NCBI GenBank assembly: GCA_022225965.2
Contig: JAKJXP020000103.1
Coordinates: forward strand, 97,571 to 161,570
Direction of reading: 5' to 3'
Origin: Diatrype stigma
Lineage: Eukaryota > Ascomycota > Sordariomycetes > Xylariales > Diatrypaceae
DNA: 64,000 nucleotides
A program made the translations under genes and the position numbers. Positions 12,185 to 25,500 of this stretch are shown in pieces. Below the pieces are notes generated by a model. It was not told where the DNA came from. It did not search any database and was given only the letters and a program-made list of their open reading frames with translations. How positions within the stretch are numbered: the first letter of the stretch is position 1; each line of letters opens with the position of its first letter.

Positions 12185-13150
12185 GTTGTTGAGTCGATGT
12201 TTATGACCTAGGATCAGCCTGATTCCATGTTGGCCCCCTTCCTCGAAGGGGTTTGCACAAGCTTTTATAACCCAACAACTATCTAGCTCTCCGTATAAAC
12301 CCCAGGTTTTTTGTGTTGTCAATACCCGCTGCTATTACATGACGAGGGATCTCTTCGCTCGTATTGAGCTTAGATACTGCCAATTCTAGTAAGGCTACCG
12401 CTCAATGCGATCGCCAAGTCTCATGATGCAACCCTGCAGTCCCACACTCGTGCGGCGGTCTTGCCATTCAAAGTTAGCCCCCTTGACGCCGGTAGGGGAA
12501 CGAGGCAATGCGCAGGGTTGTAGATTTGCACGACTTAGGTAGATGGTTACGAGTGCCTCGTATAACATATACTATATTACTCGATATCTTAAGAAGGTTA
12601 ATGTCACCCTCATCGGTACCAACTGATAATTTGTATCTCTATCAGAACCAGGAACGAGATCCCATGTGTTGGGAAGGCCGATCTCGAGTTCCAACTTGGC
12701 CTGTGTTATCAGGCAATGTTCTCATTGTAATCGTATTTCAAGTAGTAAGACGTACGCATCCAATCTTGATAGTATACACCCACGTCTCGTATAAGCACCC
12801 AACAGTATGTTACAACTCTCCCCCAAAATTTGTCAATTCTGGTTAGCAATAACTCGTGAGTATACAGTAGCGCTCTAAAGGGGAAATTGGTACTAGGTAA
12901 GCCAGGGAGGGTTGGTTCTGGCTTTGTTGACTACTGACTTATGCACATCTTGAGCCACGAATTCTGATAGATCGAAGAAGGTGAGAACACTTGGTTTTGA
13001 ATATCAGAAGATCTTCTATGAAATCTCGGGTGCTCGTCCCCGTAATAGGTCTAAAAGGAGAATCTTCACCAGGTCACAGAAGGGGTTGTAGGGTTGTCAA
13101 GACCGGACTAGAAAGAGGCACATCCTTATTATACGACGCAATATGTCAGT
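12185..13150. other. Intergenic region, promoter side of the deuterolysin gene
   Basis: The first ~200 bp upstream of the deuterolysin start are its likely promoter. The rest has no convincing coding signal. Confidence 0.5.
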
Positions 13151-13799
13151 ATGTGTATGCGCCCAGGAGGTTTTGTCGGGATGCTCTTGTATTATTCCAC
13201 CAAGCCACTACTCCTTCTATATTCCTTCTACTATAATCAGCTACTGTACAGCCTGGTCTTCTTCCATCCCTTGGGCCCTGGTGTCTTCCGCCTGACTATC
13301 TCTATCCGATCGTTGACTTGCCCAGCTGCAACTTCCCGCATGATGGACCATCTGGAAAGTGCTATCATATGGGATGAAGCTATTGCACGGCCTCTTCGGC
13401 TTAATCTGCGTACAGTGTTCCTATTCCTTTGCTTCACTGGAGACCGTTGGTCACTAGATGTACAGGTTACAGACAAGACAGGAGTTCACTATGGATGTCA
13501 CCACATCCTCATAGTTGACAAGGGGGCAATACATGAAGAACTCAGAAAAGCCGGGTTATCAAACATCTTCCCGCCACTAAGGAGAACATCACTTCAACCA
13601 GACCAACAGGTTGTTAGAAGCGATTCGCCTTTGGTGGACACTATCACGATTTAAAAGTCGGCGCCTAACCCAGGAGGCACATGTACTTGAGTGCGCTGGA
13701 GCAAAAAGAGAGATAGACTTTGACGAGTTCGTTGGATCTATAGGAGAAGGTAGAAAGCGGAGACAAGAAAAAGAGAAAAAAAGACAAAAAAATTGGTAG
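13151..13799 (+). pseudogene. Frameshifted unknown fungal gene fragment
   Basis: Two overlapping frames look like one broken coding sequence. The first (to 13,654) contains AIARPLRLNLRTVF, FTGDRWSLDVQV, CHHILIVDKGAIHEELRKAG and TSLQPDQQ. The second (13,611-13,799) continues with LSRFKSRRLTQEAHVLECAG and EIDFDEFVGSIGEG. The natural reading crosses from one to the other near 13,640 (LVDT to LSRFK), so a one-base shift or sequence error is likely. The style of the conserved part reminds me of fungal repeat-associated proteins of unknown function (perhaps DUF3723), but I cannot confirm this. No start or introns are resolved. The 5' part (13,151-13,330) is hydrophobic and may not be coding. Confidence 0.4.
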
Positions 13800-15019
13800 C
13801 TTCTCTTTGATTGAGCGTGTCATCCTTAGTGCCTATTTGATGGTTAATACGTTGGTGGCACAAGTGCGATTTGAATGGTGTACTTACAGGGGCCATGCTA
13901 ATCTTCTCTGTATCGTTTCAAATTGACCAAATGCCCGAAGGCGTAAATTCCTACTTTATTTAAGCTTATGTACTTGGCTGCACGCGCTAAGCATGTTTAG
14001 CCGGACTTTCCCCTATCTTATCTTATCTTATCTTAGCCCGACATGCCTTTTGGTCTGTTACCGCGTAACATCTACGGCACCTGCAATTGGCTATGGCCTG
14101 GAACTGTGACGCATTACCATTTCTTCGTAACACAACCTCTGTCAAACGGGTCAAGCATCAGGATACAACGATAAATGACAGAGGTACAATACCATTCCGT
14201 TTGTTGTATATGTTGCATCCATGGGCTGCTAGAAGCCATCAACGTAGCTTACTCACTCCGCCTAATGTTGGCTCGTTCACTACATTAGGTTACATTAGTC
14301 AGAGTGAGTAGAGCTACCTATGGAGTATGTGGTACAGCCCCAATCTGGAGTTGCACTCCTCACTATGATTCTATCCCCAACTTCTTCCTACAACTGCTCC
14401 TGCAATGTCATCTTACCTACAGCCTGTCGCAGCAAACTGGACGGACTAGGTGGATGTTGTCAGTCTATAGATTGTATCGCTAGGATACCCAACTTGGGGC
14501 GAGCTACTAAAACCTGAAGTCTTGCAATCTTTTGCAGAGTTCGAAGGCGGAGTGGTCAGTGGTATTGCGCTGCCGTGAGTCCATAAGATTCACCATCCAC
14601 GATGGGAAATAATGCACTTTTATTGCCTGCACCCATCAAGGAACCAGAGCGTTGCTCTCCATGATCATGGGGTATGCCAACCACTAGCCCCTACACTCTT
14701 GCAATGGCTATGTATCCTAGGCATGTCCATTGCCTCGATTATCTACGATCTAGATAGCTTAGCCATTCAACCGTGGATATTTAGCCGCCTGGAGTTATGC
14801 ATAAGATTGGGGTTGGAGGTCGGCAGTACATCATCATGGATTCAAGCGGGCAATGGGTGGGATGTCTGATATATCAGGGAATGGGGCTGGATACCTCTTC
14901 GTCAACGACATGAGGTGTCGTCACCATATTGGTTTTGGTCCAAGTGCTATATACCACCACAAGCTCACGCTTGTCATAGCAGCTTTCGCTATCCTTCGCA
15001 TGTATCCTTTGCATGTCCT
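13800..15019. other. Intergenic region without supported gene
   Basis: Contains (TTATC)n units at about 14,015-14,035, which carry GATA-factor core sites on the minus strand, and the promoter of the esterase gene. Short ORFs here show no domain. A stretch at 14,545-14,570 resembles a tRNA A box but has no matching B box or cloverleaf. Confidence 0.5.
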
Positions 15020-16053
<1,034 letters not shown>

Positions 16054-16494
16054 AATATGTTTTAATTATGATGGCGGCCTGGGCTCTTGGGCCCATCCCC
16101 TCTTCTAGGTGCCTACTCTTGGTGGTTATGATGTGTCAACTTGCATTGAAGCTGGATTGATCAGATAGTACCTAGGTATTCACTGATTTAGTTTAGAATT
16201 CTATAAATGAATCTACCAGCTGTATTTCCTCTCCCAATGCCGATTAAGCAGCCAACGCTTTGGCCGGCAAAAGGGGCAGCTCGACTTAACAGTGTTTAGC
16301 ACTGTACAGAAACTGTGGCCCGATGATTAAGTACGTCTCACCTTACATGCAGCCAGCGAACTAATGTTCACCACTCAGACTTCTGCTCTCCAACTATCCA
16401 CCCACAAGAATCGACTCGCAATTTACTCGAAACTCCAAGATAAGCAACATATAGACATAGTTGTTTACATGCGAGTTATCTTGTATATGAAGCA
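16054..16494. other. Intergenic spacer between esterase and alpha/beta hydrolase
   Basis: 441 bp with no recognisable feature other than the probable promoter of the downstream gene. Confidence 0.5.
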
Positions 16495-17529
16495 ATGCAG
16501 TACACACATTGCTCCGCAAACGACAACTGCAGGCTCGCTTACCAGACCTCGCTGCCGCCGCCGGAATATGGCTCAAACGCAATCCCAGACCGGCGCCGTC
16601 ACACCTGCATTATTTTGCTGCACGGCTTCAGCGGATCAAGTGAGTACTTCGAGAAGAACTTCGCCGCGCTCAGCGCCGACCACTGGGTCGTAGCCCCGGA
16701 TCTTCGCGGGCACGGCCAATCCGGCCGTCCGTCCGGCGGATACCACGTGGCGCGGCTAGCGGCCGACCTCCGCGACCTTCTCGCGCACCTGCGGCAGCAG
16801 ACCGCGGCCGAGACCGACGCCGGCCACCACGGGGTTTCCATTCGCTTCGTCCCCGTCGGCTGCTCGCTCGGCGCCGCCGTGCTCTGGACCTATGCTGAGC
16901 TGTTTGGTCGCGGCGACACTTGCGACGACTTTGCCGGCTGCGTCTTTGTCGACCAGGCGCCCCTGCAGGACCTATCGCCATTTGGCGCCAGCGAGCAGTA
17001 CGGCGACGGGCCGTGGGAAAAGTCGAAAGCCCACCTCGGCTGCTACGATGAGGCGACGATGCGCGCGGCCCAGGAGCTCTGGACGCGCGACCCGCCGACC
17101 GCCCATGCTGACCTCGTCGCCGGCTGCCTGGGGTACCGGGTTGCGCCGGAGCCTGACCGCGACGACCTGTCAGCAGAGCGGCGAGCGGCGGATGAGCAAT
17201 TCTTTACGCGCATCAGCGCGCAGTGCGACCCGGTGTGGCTCGCGCGCCTGCTGGCCGACCATACGCGTTACGACCACCGTGAGGCTATCGACGAGCACTT
17301 CATGACGCTGCCAACGCTGGTGCTGGCAGGGCGGCGCACGGGGTGCTTCCCTATCGAGGGTATCCGCGAGACGGTGCGGCGCGTCGAGCGGCGGCGGCCA
17401 TCGCTTGAATCGGCGGCTTTCCAGCTGTTCGACTCGGGGCATTGGCTGTTTTACGAGGAGCCAGAACGGTTTAACGAGGTTATTCTTAGCTTTATAAGAA
17501 ATTGTACGAGTTTTAAAACAAGTACATAG
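16495..17529 (+). CDS. Alpha/beta-hydrolase fold protein
   Basis: Single-exon gene for a 344-aa soluble hydrolase; substrate unknown. The oxyanion-hole motif HGFSGSS is at residues 43-49. The nucleophile elbow GCSLG has Ser124. The catalytic His lies in DSGHWLFYEEPERF (His316), and an Asp/Glu is expected in the preceding strand (VLAGRRTGCFP region). A conserved PDLRGHGQSGRP sits after strand 4. This is the pattern of epoxide hydrolase, haloperoxidase or esterase-like members. No signal peptide. The coding sequence is markedly GC-rich with Arg-rich loops, but the last ~60 bp (from about 17,465) become AT-rich, and the stop at 17,527-17,529 directly abuts the RIP block. The C-terminal tail (CTSFKTST) may therefore be altered or newly acquired. 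Confidence 0.85.
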   Translation: MQYTHCSANDNCRLAYQTSLPPPEYGSNAIPDRRRHTCIILLHGFSGSSEYFEKNFAALSADHWVVAPDLRGHGQSGRPSGGYHVARLAADLRDLLAHLRQQTAAETDAGHHGVSIRFVPVGCSLGAAVLWTYAELFGRGDTCDDFAGCVFVDQAPLQDLSPFGASEQYGDGPWEKSKAHLGCYDEATMRAAQELWTRDPPTAHADLVAGCLGYRVAPEPDRDDLSAERRAADEQFFTRISAQCDPVWLARLLADHTRYDHREAIDEHFMTLPTLVLAGRRTGCFPIEGIRETVRRVERRRPSLESAAFQLFDSGHWLFYEEPERFNEVILSFIRNCTSFKTST

Positions 17530-17675
17530 CCGCTGCTAATAACCGCTAAAGGTATAATATAAGTATATATATAATTAACGTAATAATAAGAGTTTTAATA
17601 GCTTATTTATTTTTAACTTAATAAATAATTTTAAAAAAATAAAAATAAACGTAATATATAGGTTTAACGTATTAT

Positions 17676-18154
17676 TTTAACTAGAGGTTATTTTTATAAA
17701 GATAATGTAATTACGGAAATTATAACTGGAAATTCAGGCTTAAGAAATACCTTAAGTGTTATAGCTTTTAATTAATCGGGCCCATTTTATGCGTTTTAAG
17801 AACTAGTTAAGCCAGCTAGCTTCGTTTTTTTAGCCAATTAAGTAATACGTTTTAAAAGTATTATATATTAATTTAACTTATTTATTAATACTAGATTTAT
17901 AATTTCGTATAATGCATTTAATAAAAACGCATATAACTTATTCGCTTATAATTAAATTCGAAATTTTATATAATGCATTTAATAAAAGCCCTTATAGCCG
18001 CTTATTTATAAAGCTATTTATATATTTACTTATATAGTTATTTATATAGCTATTTATTATAATTATTATTTATTTATTATACTTTGTTTATTATAATTAT
18101 TATAATTAAATTTATAATTCCATATAATGCATTTAATTATAGCCCTTATAGCTA
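17676..18154 (+). mobile_element. RIP-mutated Helitron 5'-end fragment
   Basis: From about 17,676 the sequence is homologous to the left end of the large Helitron at 50,826. It shares TAAC(C/T)(G/A)GAGGTTAT, then TACGGAAATTAT, AAATACC and a GCCAGC(C/T)AAT block, over about 180 bp. After that it becomes low-complexity, with repeats of the kind TATAATGCATTTAAT similar in style to the 42-bp repeats of the large copy. No coding relic is seen, so it is truncated or non-autonomous. Confidence 0.55.
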
Positions 18155-18440
18155 CCTAATTAAAGGTTATACGGACTTATGCCAGTTAAATAGCTAGGAA
18201 ATAAGAGGTGTCATAGGTATGTGGCTAGTAGTTAGTATGGCTATAGCAGCTATAGCAGCTGTAACAGCTGTAATAGCTATCTTATAACAGCTGTAACAGG
18301 TAAGCTGTAATAAGTAGGTTATAATAAGTAAGCTATAGCAGGCTATAATAGCTGCATTAGGTAAGCTGGTTAGTTATACTCGTACGAAATTATAAGTTTG
18401 GCTTTAATAGGCTATAATAAGTAAGTAAGTTATATAAGTA
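18155..18440. repeat. CAGCTATAG/CAGCTGTAA short tandem repeats, first of two paralogous blocks
   Basis: Starts with CTAATTAAAGGTTATACGG and runs into degenerate 9-bp units such as AGCAGCTAT and ACAGCTGTA. It is paralogous to 19,406-19,577, and both blocks sit directly 3' of a LINE tail. Confidence 0.6.
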
Positions 18441-19110
18441 ATAATAATAATAATAATAATAAAATTATACGTCCGAATAAACCTATTTAATTAATTATTC
18501 CGTTACATATAGCCTATTTCTAAAAGGGATATAAAGAAAGTTTATAAGATAACTAAGTTTATATAAATGCCGATATTATATAATATATAAAATAACTAAA
18601 GTATTAAAAGCGAAGCTTAAAATAAATCACGAACGTATTAAGGTTTAATATAAGAAATGTTTTTATTTTTTCGATAAGTGGTTATTTTTTCTCGAAACCT
18701 TGTTACTGCCCGTTAGTTTATTCTTTAAAGCAAAGTTTAAAAATGTTATTATTGTTTTATTTCTTCGCCGATAACCCGTATAAGCGAACCTTTTTTTTAA
18801 AGGCTGTAAAGGTTTAATAGCCGCTATGCCCGAAAAATTCGTTCGCTTTTCGCTTTTGTTAGATTTCGAAAAACCTAAAGGCGCCTTGAAAAAGGTCTTA
18901 ATTAGCGATATAACTAGGTTTCTTATTAATTTCGCATCGGCATCGGTACTTATTAACGGCGTCGAAATAATTAAAGTGTTTATAATAACTAACGAAATGT
19001 TTATAACTAAAACGTTTTATAAAAAGGCGGTATAATATTATATAAATAAAAGAAAGCTTTTCAAGAAATTTGTTTATTTTAAGTTCTTATTGTCGATATA
19101 AAGGGAATAT
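18441..19110 (-). mobile_element. Tad-like LINE copy alpha, 3' fragment
   Basis: Minus-strand LINE 3' end: (AAT)n tail at 18,441-18,461, the conserved 3' UTR, and the end of the RNase H region. It aligns by eye with 19,590-20,250 of copy beta. It stops near 19,110, where a Helitron-type end begins. Confidence 0.65.
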
Positions 19111-19405
19111 AAAAATTTTCGGACCTTTTTTAAAAAAACCAGGCTACGGCCCTTCGCTGCGCTACGGGGAGCCTCTTTTTTTTATAAAAAAGACCCGAAG
19201 ATTTTCCACGCATCTTTTAAACACTATTTTTTATTCGTATTTTTTAAATGCTATTTTATATTCGTATCTTTTAAACGTTATTTTATATACGTATTTAAAA
19301 AAGAGATATCTAAGCCAGCTTAAGGGTTTTCTTTTTTTTTTCTTTTTTTTAATTCTTAATAAGAAAAAAAAAAAAAAAAAAAAAAGAAAACCATTAAGCC
19401 GTTAG
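19111..19405 (-). mobile_element. Helitron 3'-end-like fragment
   Basis: Contains CTACGGCCCTTCGCTGCGCT followed by ACGGGGAGCC, an imperfect GC hairpin. It then runs through poly-T/poly-A stretches to GTTAGAACCTAACCGGAGG. The reverse complement of 60,890-61,062 has the same order (TACGGCCCTACGTAAGC ... GTTAGAACCTAATCGAAGG), so this is a minus-oriented relative of the big Helitron's right end. It appears to interrupt LINE alpha. Confidence 0.5.
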
Positions 19406-19577
19406 AACCTAACCGGAGGTTATATAGGCTTACGCCCGTTAAACGGCGAGGAAATAAGGGCTGCAACAGGCATGTGGCTGGTAGTAGAAAGTGGCTAGTA
19501 ACTGGTATGGCTGTAACAGCTGTAAGCAGCTATAGCAGCTGTAGCAGCTATAGCAGGTACGTTGTAGCAGCTGTAGT
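19406..19577. repeat. CAGCTATAG short tandem repeats, second paralogous block
   Basis: Paralogous to 18,155-18,440: same AGGTTATA start, same GGAAATAAG and GCATGTGGCTGGTAG words, then AGCAGCTAT/AGCAGCTGT units. It is less RIP-damaged than the first block. Confidence 0.6.
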
Positions 19578-22480
19578 AATGATAATAATGATGATGATGT
19601 ATTTTTACGTCCAAATGAACCTATTTAACTAGCTACCTAATTACATACAGCCTACCCTTAAAAGGAGTATATAAGAAGTGGTTTTATAAGATAACTAAGT
19701 TTATATAAATGCCGATATTATATAATATATAAGACGGCTGAAGTATTAAGAAATAAGCTCAAATAAGCAAGCCCGAAATAAAACGCGAATGTATTAAGGT
19801 TTAACATAAAAAAAAGGATTTATATTTTTCCGGCAATTAGTTATTTCCTTTCGGAGCTTCGTTAACGTCCGTTACTTGTTTTTTAAATCGAAGTTTAAAA
19901 GAGTTGTTTTATTTTTTCGTTATTTCATATGGATGTGCCTTTTCGATAAAGGCTACGAAGTTTCGGTAGCTATTGTGGCCGAATAATTCGTTCGTTTCGC
20001 GTTCCTAACGGATTTTTAAGGATCGAAAGGCGCCCCGGAAGAGGTCGCAGAAAAAGATATATCCGGGCTTTTTATTCGCCCCGTATCGGTATCGGCATTC
20101 GTCGATAGCGTCGAAATGATTAAAGCGTTTATAATAACCAATAAAGTTTCCGTATTTAAAGCGTTTTATAAAAAAAGATGCAATATTATTCGAATAAAGG
20201 AAAGCTTTTTAAGAAGCTTATTTGCGTCGAATTCTTATTTTTAATATAAAAGGGATATGTTATGGAATTATTAGGCAAAAAAAACGAATAAATGTTTTTT
20301 CCGGCTAATACGTCGGAAATAAAAAAGGGTTATGGTACCAGAAATGTGGTTATTATCGTTAAGGGCCGGCCGTTTTGCGCCGAATTTGGCTTAAGCGTTT
20401 ACTGTTTCGTTGCTTTTTATTTCGACGTATTTCGGGACTTATTAAACGGAAAGGATTAATAGGCGGATTCGAGAAATAACTTAATAAAAGGCTAAGAAGT
20501 TTAATTAGAAATTATTCAAAAAATATCCGAAAATATATCGAATAATTGCTGTATTATCGATATAAATGTATAAACTTATTAAAAAAAGTTTAAATTATAT
20601 TAAGCATTTTTTGTTTATTATGCCGCTTTATAAATAATAATTATTTCGCCGTCGAAAACCTTTACGTTTAAAAATAATTTATTAATTACATATAAGCGTT
20701 TATTGCTTTAATAAGTAATAAAGTTTCAATTAATTCGGTTAATTTTAAAACTATTAAACTAAATTATTAAGTTTTAAAAAAAGGATAAATACGAATTACT
20801 TTTTATGAACGTTTTTTTTATTAACTAATACGGGTAATAATTGATTTGGCTATTTTTTATTTAATAATAAAGGGCGAAAACATTTTGTTATTAAATTTAA
20901 CGTTAATTATAAACGCATAAATTAGCCTTTTTTAATTAATTAATACGTTAAAGAACCGAATAAGTTAGGTTTAAATTGCGGAACCGAATTGCGTATCGTT
21001 TTTATATTTGTTCGTATATGATTTCGGCGAAAGAAATGCTTAATTTGCGGTGTAATATTAAAACATTAATGGTACGTTATATTAAAAGAATTGCTTTAGC
21101 GGCGACCTTAAATGGCTTATCGGAAATTACGAGGTATTTTAGGATTCTTATTAATGCGGATCCTTATTTTTTAATAGCAAGGCGTTTTTCTTTTAAATAT
21201 TAGGCTTTTGCGTTAAAAATGGCTATCGGTATTATGTAGGTTTTGGTTATTATTGCGGTTTTATTCGGTAAAAAGCCCTTTATAACTTTATTAAAATAAC
21301 GGATATAATTAATAACGCAAAATACTTTAGCGGTCCATTTAAACGTATATATCTTAAAGCTAAGTTTAAAATCGAAAAAAGGTCTTAGCTATTTAATTGC
21401 TTTTTTAAACGGATATATTTTGAAATTTTCTATCGTAACCGGGTTATTTAAAAAGGTCCGACTTTTATAGAAATATTTAAGGTCGCTTTTAGTTAAATCG
21501 AAGATAAGGGCGTTTTTTCGTTTCCAATTAAGGGTATTTAAACATTAGTTATTTAAAAAACAGAGGTTTTAGTTATGGTTTTATTTATACGAAAAGTCGT
21601 TACGTCGTTGGCATATCCAAAACGAATTAATGGGGCGCCCTTTTGAAAAAGAAATTCCGTATATAGCATAAATAGTATTGGAAATATTAAAAAGCCTTAG
21701 GGAATTTCGTAAAATAATGGGCCAGGATTTGTCGTAACGCTTTTTATTCGAATAAATGCGAATTTATTAATTATAAAGAAATCGATTTATTTAATTAATA
21801 AATATTTTTATTTTTATTATTACAGCTTAAGCATTAATTTATTGCATAATATCGCATTAAAAGCGCTAATAACGTTTGGAATTAAAAACGACGCGACTTT
21901 ATTTTAAGCAAAGGCCGTTTTATGTTATATATAATGTAAAATATTAAGTTTAATACCGATTTTTCTAAATAAAGCGCTAAATTGCTAGATATTAATAACG
22001 CTTTTACAAATGGCTATTATCGATATCCGTTTAATAATAAGCCGTTTTAGGCCTTTTTCGAAACAGGAAAAAAAGGAAATTAAGCGTTAGGATTTTACGG
22101 CCGTAAAATCGGATTTATTAATTTTAAAAAGCATAATGATTTCGGCAATACGAAAAAGTATTAAGTAATAGCCGTATTATAAATAACCTTCGGAAAATAT
22201 ACGGACAGTATTTTTAATAACTAGCTATACATAATAAAATAATAAAGCAATAAATCCGTTTTCTTTAATATTATATTGGAAGTTTTAATATAAACGTTTT
22301 TTATTTTCGCCATTATTACCGATTAATTCCATGGAATTAATTCGTATATGCAAGCAATTGCCGAAAAGTCGGTTATAAAGGGGTTTATATTATAAGACTC
22401 GAATAGGCGTTATGAATTCTTTATGTTTTCGCCGTTTATTTATAAAATGAAAACCTTATAACGAAAGTATTAATTTTTTT
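19578..22480 (-). mobile_element. Tad-like LINE copy beta, 5'-truncated
   Basis: Minus-strand non-LTR element with an (ATG)n/(AAT)n tail (19,578-19,600), the conserved 3' UTR, an RNase H relic (about 20.2-20.6 kb) and a reverse transcriptase relic. The RT active-site box, read on the minus strand near 21,595-21,640, is FGYAND where intact members have FGYADD. Stops occur throughout. The 5' part (ORF1 and most of the endonuclease) is missing; homology ends near 22,480. Confidence 0.75.
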
Positions 22481-22572
22481 TTTTTCGTCGGACGAAGTCG
22501 TTACCACCTTAGTCGGCGGCGGCGGGAACGGCGAAAGCAGCGAGGGCGCCGCGGCCGCTTGCCAGGAAAGCA
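22481..22572. other. Small GC-rich patch between two LINE copies
   Basis: GGCGGCGGCGGG-type sequence, much richer in GC than its neighbours, ending in GGAAAGCAACGA. The last eight bases (AGCAACGA) recur at the far end of LINE B (29,556), so this is probably the pre-insertion locus of LINE B. Confidence 0.5.
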
Positions 22573-25500
22573 ACGAAATAATGATAATGATATATTTTTA
22601 CATCCGGATGGACTTATTTATTTAGTTATCCATTTTCGTAAGGAGTATTAAGTGGAGCTACGGAAGGCTAGGCTAGTTATAAGGTCCAATATTATATAAT
22701 ATATGGAACGGCTAAAATATTAAAGGATGTTTATTTTCCAAAACAAAACGCGAACGTATTAATATGACTTTAAGAAAATATAACTAAGAAAGGAATTTTT
22801 ATTCTTCGCTGGCCGGTTTTATCCCTTTTTAGGGCCTTACCGTTTTGCCTTAATCTAAATCGGGCCTAGCGTATTATTATTTCGTATTATTTATTAATAT
22901 AAATGTACCTTCTTAAGGAAAGCGACGAAGTTTTTATGCTATTATAGCCAAAAGGTTCCTCCGCTTTACGTTTTCGACGGATACCTAATATTTTAAAAGC
23001 GCCTTAAAATAAATCGCATTGCATAATATGGCCTAAAGTTTTTTTTTCTCGTATTTGCAATAACAATTTATCTTTAAATGGTTAAATCGTCGATGGTACG
23101 AAGCGAAGTTTCCGTAGCCGGAACCCTCGGCGAAAAGTCGGTAAAGTATTAATCGGACAAGAGTAAGCTTTTTAAGAGGCTTCCTTGCCTCGAATTCCTA
23201 ACGTATATATAATAAAAGGGTATTACGTAATTACCAAGTTAAAAAAACGAATAAACACTTTTTTTTGTTAATGCGTCGGAAATATATAAAGGTTATAGCT
23301 TAAAAGGAATCGTCGGATACGTAATTTATAAGGAAATTAATTCCAAATTTAGCTTGGGCGTTTGTTGTTTCGTTTTTTTCGATATCGACGTATTTAAGGG
23401 CCCATTAAATAAAAAAGGCCTTAAAGCGGATGCGTACGATGGCTTCGTAAAATTAAAGGAAATCGCTTTGGAAATTATCCGATAAATTGTTTATAAAGTA
23501 CCGAATAATTGCGATATTATCGATATAAAAGTATATGCCTAAAAGGGAAATATTTAAATTATATCAATTATTTTTTATTCATTAAATTACTTATTAGGCG
23601 GCAATAATCTTTCCGTTAAAAACTTTTGCATTAAGCAATAGTTTATAAAAAACGTAAATGCATTAATCGCTTTAATAAGCAATAAAGCCCTAGCTTATAC
23701 GGTCGATCTTAAAGCCGTTAAAATAAACAACTAGGTCGAAAAAGGAAAAGGAAAAAAGCTATTTTATATGCTTTTCCTTGCTTTTTTTTTATCGGTCAAA
23801 AACGGAAGCGAATGGGTTGGCTACTTTTTTTTTAAAAGCAAAGGGCGTAAGCATTTTCCGATTAGGTTTGCAGCTAATTGTAATCGAATAAACCATTTGC
23901 TTTTAAATTATCAGGACCGTATAATTATCGAATATGCGGAATTAAATATACGCAAACGTACGACGTATTATAATCGTATTTGTTCGTATATTACCTTAAC
24001 GGGAAATAAATTAACCTTTTTATGCAATATAAGGATACGAATAATTCTTTAAACCGATAAGGTCGTACGTATTATTATTTTAAATGGTTTATTAATAATA
24101 TTAAAATGCCCAAGTACTTATATTTATATTAGGCCCTTTTTTTAAATAACGGAACGCTTTAATTCTGGATATTAAGTTTCGGTTTCGTAGGTTGCTACCG
24201 GTAATATATACGCCTTAATCGTTATTGCTGTTTTATTTAATAAAATGCCATAAATAACCTTATTTAAATGCCGGATATAATTAACCGTACGTAAAGTTTT
24301 AATAATCCATTTACGCGCGTATTTTTTAAAATTAAGCTTAGCATTAAAAAAAACTCCTAGCCAATAAATAAATTTCCTTCTAATTTTAACCGTAAAGTCC
24401 TTAATAACGCATATTAGGATTTTATACGGTACGCGATTTTTATAAAAATGCTACAAATCGCTTTTAATTGGATCGAAAATAAATGCGTTATTTTTGTTTC
24501 ATATTAAGATATTTCGTACGGTTTTTTTTAAAAGGACCGATATTTTTTCGATAATACGTTCCATTCGGATAATCGCAATGTCGTTTGCATATTTAAATTT
24601 AAATAATAAGGGGCCTTTCCGAAATAAAAGTTCCGTATATAGCATAAACAGAATGAAAAAAATAAACGAACTTTATAATATGCCGTATATAAAAGGTTTA
24701 ATATTAATAATAACGTTTTTTTTTCGTATAAAAATTAACCGGTTAATTATAAAGAAATTTATCCAATATACGAATCGTTTATTCCAACCTTATTGCTTTA
24801 GTTTTAAAATTAATCGCTTTCGAAATACCGCATTAAAGGCCCCGAAAACGTTTATCGTAAATAAAAAAGTTACCTTATTTTAGGCAAATATTAATTTTAC
24901 GTTATATATAACATAAGCGGCCAAATTTAATGCTAAGCATTTAAATAACGTACCGAATTATTAGGTATTAATTATTCCAATTTTAATAACAATTATCGAT
25001 ATACGCCGGGTTATAAATTCTTTTAGCTTTTTATTAAGGCACAACAAAAAAAATAAGCCTTTAGGACTTAACTTTAATAAAATCGTTTTTATTAACCTTA
25101 AAAAGCATTATTATTTCCGCCGTTCGAAACGAAATAAAGTAATAGCCGTATTTAAAATAATTTTCGTATAACGTCCGAATAAACCCGTTAAGAACTAGCT
25201 ATGCGAATTAAAACAAAATAGCGCTTAAATCATTTTTATTCGGGGCCGTATTTGCCGTTTTAATATACGCGTATTTTGTTTCCGTTAATATTACTTTTTA
25301 ATCCTAAGAAATTAAATCGTAAATATATATTAACGCATTGGGATCGACCGAAAGTAGGTCGAAATCGGCCGGCTCTAGCGGCTTTTAAGGATTTTCTATA
25401 TCGTTTCCGTTCGTTTACGGAATTAGCAATTTTTGTCGGAAAAAATCGATTTTTCCGAATATATCCGTAATTACTTTGCCGTTATCCGCTATTAAAAAGG

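Noticed and set aside
13331..13640. Starship captain (DUF3435 tyrosine recombinase) as identity of the broken gene
   Set aside because: No Arg...His-x-x-Arg...Tyr recombinase pattern is visible, and no Starship-type cargo or borders are seen.
14545..14590. tRNA-like segment (GGTCAGTGGTATTGCGC)
   Set aside because: Only an A-box-like word; no B box, acceptor stem or anticodon loop could be built.
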